From Deltaproteobacteria bacterium (GTDB lineage Bacteria; Desulfobacterota; Desulfovibrionia; Desulfovibrionales; Desulfovibrionaceae), in NCBI GenBank assembly GCA_031280335.1, contig JAITGZ010000182.1, forward strand, positions 1 through 6,369: DNA of 6,369 nucleotides, read 5' to 3'. The position numbers were made by a program, and so were the translations under genes. Below, one piece after another: positions 1 to 5,180 of the stretch. The notes below the pieces were generated by a model that had not been told where the DNA came from, made no database searches, and worked only from the letters and a program-made list of their open reading frames with translations. Position 1 is the first letter of the stretch; each line of letters starts with the position of its first letter.

Positions 1-750
1 CTGTCCATGAATGAGCGCGCTCCTCGTAAGCCCTGGTTCGGCCTTGCCCAAGGCGCGTCCAAAATTTTTGCCGATACGCCGGCGCTTTTGTTCGGGGGAT
101 GTACAGCCGTGCGTTTGCGCCCCTCCTGGATGAAAAAAGCGGAAAAAACGCTCACGGGACTGGGGGCAAGGCTGATTGAAGCCACGGGCCTTGTCTGCTG
201 CGGCGGCACATACAAACACGCGGGCATGTGCCAAAGCGCCGCAGAGGCGGCCCAAACCAATCTAAACTACTGGCGTTCTTTGGGCAGGCCCAAAGTGATC
301 ACCATATGCGCGTCATGCCTGCGCAGCCTGCGCCATTACCCGGACATGCCCGGCCTTTTGAACACAGCTGAAGCTAAAATCTGGATGGAGGCGCTCACGC
401 CGCTTTCAGATTGCCTGCAGAAGGCTGAAACAGCCTTAACCCCCCATGTTCCTGAAAGTTACTCCTATCACAGCCCCTGCCACTGGGGCGGCAAAGACGC
501 GGATATGCTTTGGCTGGAAAAAGCCTTGCCCGGCCTGCGCAAGGGCAAGACCCTGTGCTGCGGTTTTGGAGGCGTGTTCAAGCTCATGAATCCGCTCCTC
601 AGTCGGAGCATGGCTGAAAAATGCTGGAAAGGCTTCGGACCGACGGTCAATACCGTATTAACCGGATGCAGCGGCTGCTCCATGCAGCTCGCCGCGCATG
701 CTCCACAGAACGCCGAAACCCTGCACTGGCTTGATATATGGTGTGCCTGA
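1..750 (+). CDS. CCG-domain (cysteine-rich) Fe-S oxidoreductase subunit, 5' partial
   Basis: C-terminal part of a GlcF/GlpC/HdrD-type protein that passes electrons between a dehydrogenase partner and a quinone, thiol or other acceptor. Two complete cysteine-rich CCG modules are visible. Counting from the ATG at position 7, module 1 is C32, C64-C65-G and C101-x-x-C104 (spacing 31 and 34). Module 2 is C158, C184-C185-G and C221-x-x-C224 (spacing 25 and 34). In this family such modules bind a non-cubane or cubane Fe-S cluster. The frame is open from base 1. The residues before module 1 (N-E-R-A-P-R-K-P-W, then LLFGGC) resemble the linker that follows the ferredoxin domain in full-length relatives of about 400 residues. 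I therefore infer that the ATG at 7 is internal and that a 2x[4Fe-4S] domain lies upstream. The alternative is a free-standing two-module protein of 247 residues, like HdrB or LldE, starting at 7. No membrane helix is seen. The partner dehydrogenase is outside the window, so the substrate is unknown. Confidence 0.85.
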   Translation: MSMNERAPRKPWFGLAQGASKIFADTPALLFGGCTAVRLRPSWMKKAEKTLTGLGARLIEATGLVCCGGTYKHAGMCQSAAEAAQTNLNYWRSLGRPKVITICASCLRSLRHYPDMPGLLNTAEAKIWMEALTPLSDCLQKAETALTPHVPESYSYHSPCHWGGKDADMLWLEKALPGLRKGKTLCCGFGGVFKLMNPLLSRSMAEKCWKGFGPTVNTVLTGCSGCSMQLAAHAPQNAETLHWLDIWCA

Positions 751-782
751 ATCAGTTGCGTAGGTTAAACAGTAAATATTTT

Positions 783-788
783 AGGAGG
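783..788 (+). promoter_or_regulatory. Strong Shine-Dalgarno of DASS transporter 1
   Basis: AGGAGG lies five bases before the ATG at 794 and matches the anti-Shine-Dalgarno consensus in full. It fixes the start of the downstream transporter and suggests efficient translation. The 43-base gap before it holds no convincing promoter or terminator, so read-through from the CCG gene is likely. Confidence 0.85.
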
Positions 789-793
789 GTATT

Positions 794-2281
794 ATGGCGT
801 CATTGGAACAGAATGAAATCATCCAGCCTCTCTCAATCAACAAAAACAAAGCCTTATGGTATCTGGCGGCGCTCGCGGCCCTGGCGCTGGTAATGCTCAT
901 GCCCTTGTCCGGCCTTTCCGTAGCCGGGCAGCGCGCCTTGGCCATAGCGGCCTTTGCCGTCATCGTCTGGGTTTCGGAGTGTATTTCTTTCTCTTTATCC
1001 GCCCTGACCATAGGTGCGCTCATGTGTTTTCTCATCGGTTTCGCGCCGGACGCAGCCACAGGCAAGGTCATTGGTCTCTCCGGCGCTTTCCGCATGGCCT
1101 TCAGCGGCTGGATTGAAGAAATGGTCTGGTTCCAGATGGGCGGTCTCGCCATAGCCCTGGCCATGAACGCCACCGGCCTGGACAAACGCATCGCCCTGGG
1201 CATCGTGGCCTGTTTCAAAACCAGCAAGGGCGTTCTCATCGGCATCATCCTGGCCACCAACGCCCTGGCCTTTTTCATGCCTCCGGTCGTGGCCAGAATG
1301 GCGGCCATGGTACCCATCATTCTGGGCATCCTGGCGGTGTTCGGACAGAAAAAGGACAGCCAGTTCGCCGCCTACCTGGGCACCACTGTGGCCACCATGG
1401 GCAACACCTCGGCCTTCGGCCTGTTGAGCGGCGGCAGCATGAACCCCCTGGTGGCCTCCTTTGTGGAAAAAGCCACAGGAGTTACTGTTTCATGGTTCGA
1501 CTGGTTCATCTGGTTTTATCCTTATACCATTGCCACCTCCATCACGCTGTATTTCATCGTGAACTATCTCTTCACCGTAGAGGTGCGCGAAGTCCCCGGC
1601 GGCAAAGAAGCCATCAAGCGCCTCTATACCGAACTCGGCCCCTGGACGGCGGCGCAAAAACGCCTGCTGCTGCTGGCCACAGCCACCATCCTCGCCTGGG
1701 CCTGTAACAATGTACTTTTCAGCCTGAACCTGACCTGCATTACCCTGGTTTCCGTGGTACTGCTCATGACACCCGGCGTGGGGGTCATCTCATGGGAAAC
1801 CCTGCAGGGCAGGCTCCCCTGGGGTACCATGCTGCTCTTTGCCACCGGCATCGCTCTCGGCATGATGCTGCTCAATACCGGCGCGGCCGTCTGGTTTGCC
1901 AACGCCATATTCGGGGGTATAGGGCTTGCCGGTTTCGGCGCGCTTTCAGCGATTTTCGTCTTCGCCCTCATCGGCATCCTGCTGCACTTCGGTTTCAGCA
2001 GTTCCACAGCGCTGTGCGCCACTTACATCCCTGTGGCCATAGCCTATATCCAGTCCAGCGGCCGCACCGACCTTTCACTGGTGGGCATTCCGCTGATCAT
2101 CCTCATAGCCACCGGGTTGACCATACTGGTGGTCAACACCCCCAACACCATGATCGCTTACAACTCCGGCACGTTCAGCTCGCGGCAGTTCCTCAAGGTG
2201 GGCGTAATCAATGCGCTTGTTTCCATGGCGCTTATTCAGATTTTCGCCGCCACATACTGGCGCTGGCTCGGTATTGTTTAA
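794..2281 (+). CDS. DASS/SLC13-family anion permease 1 (SNT motif 1 replaced)
   Basis: Integral membrane carrier of 495 residues in the divalent anion:sodium symporter family, whose members move dicarboxylates, tricarboxylates or sulfate, usually with Na+ or by exchange. After a polar N-terminus of about 19 residues, hydrophobic segments run to the C-terminus with the two-fold internal repeat expected of the family. Family landmarks are a W-x-x-W-F segment after A-T-G-V (about 227-241), E-L-G-P (280-283), T-P-G-V-G...W (326-334), H-F-G-F-S-S-S-T-A (398-406) and the C-terminal N-T-P-N-T...S-G (448-459). Length is normal. By comparison with the second carrier in this window (identical spacing around A-P-F-I-P-SNT-A-R), the first SNT motif here reads P164-V165-V166 before A-R, while the second-half motif is S403-S404-T405. 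Loss of the first SNT suggests altered ion coupling or exchange-type transport; that is inference. The start is secured by the Shine-Dalgarno at 783-788. The substrate cannot be told from sequence; dicarboxylate or an acylated amino acid is plausible from the neighbours. Confidence 0.9.
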   Translation: MASLEQNEIIQPLSINKNKALWYLAALAALALVMLMPLSGLSVAGQRALAIAAFAVIVWVSECISFSLSALTIGALMCFLIGFAPDAATGKVIGLSGAFRMAFSGWIEEMVWFQMGGLAIALAMNATGLDKRIALGIVACFKTSKGVLIGIILATNALAFFMPPVVARMAAMVPIILGILAVFGQKKDSQFAAYLGTTVATMGNTSAFGLLSGGSMNPLVASFVEKATGVTVSWFDWFIWFYPYTIATSITLYFIVNYLFTVEVREVPGGKEAIKRLYTELGPWTAAQKRLLLLATATILAWACNNVLFSLNLTCITLVSVVLLMTPGVGVISWETLQGRLPWGTMLLFATGIALGMMLLNTGAAVWFANAIFGGIGLAGFGALSAIFVFALIGILLHFGFSSSTALCATYIPVAIAYIQSSGRTDLSLVGIPLIILIATGLTILVVNTPNTMIAYNSGTFSSRQFLKVGVINALVSMALIQIFAATYWRWLGIV

Positions 2282-2286
2282 ACCCG

Positions 2287-2326
2287 TGCGGCGCAGCCCG
2301 CGCCGCAGGCCGTAACAAGACCGGCC
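2287..2326 (+). other. GC-rich hairpin pair after DASS transporter 1
   Basis: Six bases after the transporter stop there is an 8-bp perfect stem (2287-2294 with 2300-2307, loop AGCCC). It is followed directly by a weaker 5-bp stem GGCCG/CGGCC (2308-2312 with 2322-2326). No T-tract follows either one, so this is not a classic intrinsic terminator. It may stabilise the 3' end of the upstream message or weaken read-through into gdhA. The function is inference. Confidence 0.4.
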
Positions 2327-2362
2327 AAACCTGATAAAGTAACGGCTTAAAAATAATAATCA

Positions 2363-2381
2363 TGCGGGGATCCACCCCGTA
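2363..2381 (+). promoter_or_regulatory. Hairpin in the gdhA leader with a competing pairing
   Basis: CGGGG (2365-2369) pairs with CCCCG (2375-2379) around a five-base loop, extended by a G-T and a T-A pair to 7 bp. It ends 11 bases before the gdhA Shine-Dalgarno. A second CCCCG at 2382-2386 can pair with the same CGGGG, giving a mutually exclusive alternative fold closer to the ribosome site. This could tune translation of gdhA or reflect a 5' processing site. No known riboswitch class is recognised and no T-tract is present. Confidence 0.3.
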
Positions 2382-2392
2382 CCCCGGTTAAA

Positions 2393-2398
2393 AGAGGA
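2393..2398 (+). promoter_or_regulatory. Shine-Dalgarno of gdhA
   Basis: AGAGGA lies six bases before the ATG at 2405 and supports that start. No in-frame upstream start has comparable support. Confidence 0.7.
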
Positions 2399-2404
2399 AA
2401 AACC

Positions 2405-3658
2405 ATGTCTCAAAAACCAACGGCTTATGAAATTGCGATGCAAGGACTGGAACAGGTGGCCAAACTCATGCGCCTGAGTGATGAAGCGGTGGGATATTTA
2501 CGTACGCCGCAGCGCCTGCTGGTGGTGGAAATCCCCTTGCGCATGGACGACGGTTCGCTGCGCTTCTTTACCGGTTACCGGGCGCAGCACAACAGCGCCC
2601 TTGGCCCGGTGAAGGGCGGCACCAGACTCCATCCCGAAGAAACCATGGATGACGTGAAGGCGCTCTCTTTTTGGATGAGCATAAAAAACGCCCTGGCCAA
2701 TATACCGGCCGGAGGAGCCAAAGGCGGCATCGCCGTGGACCCGTCCACCCTCTCGCCCGGCGAATTGGAACGCCTCTGCCGCCGGTACATACAGGCCATT
2801 CTGCCCCTGATCGGGCCGCAAGTGGATATACCCGGGCCGGATATAGGTACCCCCCAGCAGGTCATGGCCTGGTTCACCGATGAGTACGAACGCCTGACCG
2901 GCAGGCATGAACCGGCCGCCTTTGCTGGCAAGCCCCCCATCCTCGGCGGTTCCGCCGGCAGAGACCGGGCCACAGGTCTGGGCTTGATTTTTTCCATGGA
3001 AAAAATCCTGGAAATGCGCGGGGAAAACCTTGAAGGCAAAAAAGTGGTCATCCAGGGCTATGGCAACCTCGGTTCGCACGCCAGCCGCTTCTTTGTGGAA
3101 AAAGGGGCCGTTGTTACCGGCATATCCGATGTACACGGGGGCATTTATAACCCCAAAGGGCTAGACATCAAAGCCGCTTTCGAAACAATAACCCGGACGG
3201 GCGGCATCAAGGGTCTGAAAGACGGCGACCCCCTCACCAACCAGGAACTTCTGGAACTACCCTGCGATCTGCTTGTGCCCTGCGCCCTGCAAAGCCAAAT
3301 CACCAAGGAAAACGCGGACAAGATCAAAACCCGCTATGTCCTGGAAGGAGCCAACGGCCCCACCACCCCGGAGGCGGAAGACATTCTGATGGATAAAAAT
3401 ATCTGCGTCATCCCCGACATAGTTGCCAATGTCGGCGGCGCGGTGGTGGCCTACTTTGAACTGGTGCAGGATTTATACCTGTATTCCTGGGACGAGGCGG
3501 AGGTCTTTGCCAAACTCAAACAGATCATGCGCAAAACTGCGGATGAGGTTTGCTCCATAGCGGCAGAAAAAAATGTGCGCCTGCGCCATGCCGCCTGGAT
3601 GTCCGCCCTGGGCAAGATCATCACGGCCATGCGCCTGCGCGGTTGGATAAAACATTAA
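2405..3658 (+). CDS. gdhA: Glutamate dehydrogenase (Glu/Leu/Phe/Val family)
   Basis: Cytoplasmic enzyme expected to interconvert L-glutamate with 2-oxoglutarate plus ammonia using NAD or NADP. Its 417 residues fit the small hexameric class. The N-terminal substrate domain has the glutamate-carboxylate lysine K70 (G-P-V-K-G-G-T-R), K94 and the catalytic lysine K106 (P-A-G-G-A-K-G-G), with the same 24- and 12-residue spacing as K89, K113 and K125 of the Clostridium symbiosum enzyme. D146 (G-P-D-I-G-T) matches its catalytic D165. The Rossmann domain starts near 210 with G-Y-G-N-L-G (218-223), followed by D242 and the family segment G-G-I-Y-N-P-K-G-L-D (245-254). The last residues (W398...R-G-W-I-K-H) are typical, so the gene is full length. 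Oddity: in N-V-G-G-A-V-V-A-Y-F-E-L (342-353) the usual Ser before Y-F-E, a glutamate contact (S380 in C. symbiosum), is A349, and the usual Trp is L353. Coenzyme choice is not decided here. It lies between two carriers and upstream of a glutamate-releasing-type peptidase, which favours a catabolic role. A related amino-acid dehydrogenase with shifted specificity is the alternative. Confidence 0.9.
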   Translation: MSQKPTAYEIAMQGLEQVAKLMRLSDEAVGYLRTPQRLLVVEIPLRMDDGSLRFFTGYRAQHNSALGPVKGGTRLHPEETMDDVKALSFWMSIKNALANIPAGGAKGGIAVDPSTLSPGELERLCRRYIQAILPLIGPQVDIPGPDIGTPQQVMAWFTDEYERLTGRHEPAAFAGKPPILGGSAGRDRATGLGLIFSMEKILEMRGENLEGKKVVIQGYGNLGSHASRFFVEKGAVVTGISDVHGGIYNPKGLDIKAAFETITRTGGIKGLKDGDPLTNQELLELPCDLLVPCALQSQITKENADKIKTRYVLEGANGPTTPEAEDILMDKNICVIPDIVANVGGAVVAYFELVQDLYLYSWDEAEVFAKLKQIMRKTADEVCSIAAEKNVRLRHAAWMSALGKIITAMRLRGWIKH

Positions 3659-3700
3659 GGGGTTAACCCCCTTTGGAAATCCATCCAAGCTGCCGGATGG
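3657..3700 (+). terminator. Two small hairpins after gdhA, possible weak terminator
   Basis: The first hairpin begins inside the gdhA stop codon: AAGGGG (3657-3662) pairs with CCCCTT (3668-3673), and it contains the perfect palindrome GGGGTTAACCCC (3659-3670). Only a three-base T run follows. The second pairs CCATCC (3681-3686) with GGATGG (3695-3700) around an eight-base loop, with no T-tract. Together they may attenuate transcription or protect the gdhA message. A strong intrinsic terminator is not supported, and the palindrome could equally be a protein-binding site. Confidence 0.3.
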
Positions 3701-3737
3701 TTCATTGCAAGAGTTAATTGCTCCATAACCAAGAAGT

Positions 3738-3742
3738 GAGGG
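3738..3742 (+). promoter_or_regulatory. Shine-Dalgarno deciding the start of DASS transporter 2
   Basis: GAGGG lies five bases before the ATG at 3748. A longer reading frame could begin at TTG 3718, but that codon has only a weak AAGAG upstream and would add ten polar residues (L-H-N-Q-E-V-R-D-G) encoded by the Shine-Dalgarno region itself. The ATG at 3748 is therefore preferred. Confidence 0.65.
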
Positions 3743-3747
3743 ATGGC

Positions 3748-5169
3748 ATGAAACAATATATAAAACAATGGCTGCCCGCCGCCGTACTGAGTACGCTGCT
3801 CATCGCCAGCGGGTTCATCATGCCTTATACCGGCCTGGACTTGAAAACAAAACAGGCGTTGATCATCTTTTTTATATGCATTGTCTTCTGGATATTCAGA
3901 CCTCTTCCGGAATATTTGTCCGGCATGTTGGGAGGGGTGGCGCTCATCCTTATTGCCGATATTCCCATGGGCCAGGTGCTGAGCAGTTTCGCTACCCCCG
4001 TGTGGTGGATGGGGCTGCTTGCCATGATTCTCGGCATAACCATCAACCATACAGGCCTGGGCAGGCGCATCGCTTACCTTTTGTTGTCCAAGGCCGGCAG
4101 CACCCCTTTGAGAATCCTTTTTTCCACCACCATGGTCAATAACATCCTGGCACCCTTCATCCCCAGCAACACGGCGCGCGGGGCTCTGCTCTGCGGCATC
4201 ACGGACAGCCTGTGCGACAGCCTGGGCTATGTCCCCGGAGAAAAAAAAGGCGACCACACCATTATGCTCGCCAACCTCTACATCAACACCACCAACACGT
4301 TCATATTCATGACCGCCATGGCCGGCAACCTCCTTTGCGTCAAAATCATCGCGGATGCCACGGGACATCAGGTAACCTGGATGGAGTGGTTTTACGCCGC
4401 CTTTATCCCCGGTCTCCCCCTGATGATTATCCTGCCGATCCTTATCAATAAGATTTTTCGCATGCAGCCCCCTCCCGCAGGTTTTAAAGGAACGGAAACC
4501 GCCAAGCGATGCCTGGCCGAACTCGGCCCCATGACCAAGGCGGAATGGAGCGCCGCCATCATCATGAGCGTAACGCTGCTGCTCTGGGTAACGGAAAACT
4601 TGCACGGGTACAACTCCACCATTTGTTCTTTTACCCTGGTACTGCTGCTTGTACCCGGCATAGGCGCGGTAAAATGGGAAGACATCGGCCCGCGTATCCC
4701 TTGGCCCGCCCTCATCTGGCTCGGCTTCGCCATGGGCATGGGGGCTATCATTGACAAGCTCAAAGGGTTCAGATGGCTCGTGGACAGCCTCGTGATGGAT
4801 TCCGCAACATTCCAGTCCATGAGTTTCAGTTCGTTCATGCTCGTTATGATTGTCTGCATTATTTTCATCCACTTCATCTTCGCCGGGATGAGCGCCATGG
4901 TCATGGTCATTGTGCCCATCTCCATCGCGCTGGCCCAGCAGCGCGGCTTCGACCCCGTGGCCGTAGGCCTTGCCGCCTCCATGGCTACGACAGCGGGTGC
5001 CTTTTTTATGCCCTTCAACAGCGCGCCGAACCTGATTTTCTATGCAACAGGCCGGTTCGACGTAAAACAACAAATCCTTGGCGCCGTGCCGCTGGCCATA
5101 TTGATATGCCTTGCGCTCACTCTCGCGCTGTTTTTCTGGTGGCCGTTCATCGGCATGGTCAGACTGTAG
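3748..5169 (+). CDS. DASS/SLC13-family anion permease 2 (CitT/TtdT-like, SNT motif 1 intact)
   Basis: Second membrane carrier of the divalent anion:sodium symporter family, 473 residues from the ATG at 3748, paralogous to but clearly diverged from the one at 794-2281. Hydrophobic segments start at residue 8 and continue to the end. Landmarks, numbered from this ATG, are the first-half motif P139-S140-N141-T142-A143-R144, as in citrate/tartrate/dicarboxylate carriers; L-Y-I-N-T-T-N-T (177-184); the A-T-G-H-Q-V-T-W...W-F segment (204-215); E-L-G-P (258-261); V-P-G-I-G...W (302-310); and the C-terminal N-S-A-P-N...T-G (424-435). The second-half motif, S-x-T in relatives (for example A-S-M-T-A-H), reads G380-M381-S382-A383 here, so it has lost its first serine. 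This mirrors transporter 1, which has lost the first-half motif instead. Transport of a C4-C6 dicarboxylate or a carboxylated conjugate is likely, but the substrate is not readable. The M20 peptidase gene follows after 11 bases, which suggests a functional pair. Confidence 0.9.
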   Translation: MKQYIKQWLPAAVLSTLLIASGFIMPYTGLDLKTKQALIIFFICIVFWIFRPLPEYLSGMLGGVALILIADIPMGQVLSSFATPVWWMGLLAMILGITINHTGLGRRIAYLLLSKAGSTPLRILFSTTMVNNILAPFIPSNTARGALLCGITDSLCDSLGYVPGEKKGDHTIMLANLYINTTNTFIFMTAMAGNLLCVKIIADATGHQVTWMEWFYAAFIPGLPLMIILPILINKIFRMQPPPAGFKGTETAKRCLAELGPMTKAEWSAAIIMSVTLLLWVTENLHGYNSTICSFTLVLLLVPGIGAVKWEDIGPRIPWPALIWLGFAMGMGAIIDKLKGFRWLVDSLVMDSATFQSMSFSSFMLVMIVCIIFIHFIFAGMSAMVMVIVPISIALAQQRGFDPVAVGLAASMATTAGAFFMPFNSAPNLIFYATGRFDVKQQILGAVPLAILICLALTLALFFWWPFIGMVRL

Positions 5170-5180
5170 CGGGAAACCAT

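Noticed and set aside
751..793. Promoter in the gap before transporter 1 (TTGCGT at 756 with TAAATA at 773)
   Set aside because: Spacing is only 11 bases, far below the 16-18 expected for a sigma-70 promoter.
781..1329. A 182-codon open frame on the - strand opposite transporter 1
   Set aside because: Its composition is Met/Ala/Arg-rich without motif, and it lies against a well-supported gene with a strong Shine-Dalgarno on the + strand.
2332..2360. Possible gdhA promoter: AT-rich AATAAT (2355-2360) with TGATAA 17 bases upstream
   Set aside because: The -10-like box is acceptable, but the -35-like box matches only two of six consensus positions, so it cannot be distinguished from chance.
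3718..3747. TTG at 3718 as start of transporter 2
   Set aside because: It has a weak upstream ribosome site, while GAGGG sits at ideal distance from the ATG at 3748. The extra ten residues have no counterpart I recognise in the family.
1629..4532. Short identical DNA stretch (GAACTCGGCCCC) in both transporter genes
   Set aside because: It encodes the conserved E-L-G-P motif of paralogous proteins. The flanking DNA differs, so it is not a recombination repeat.
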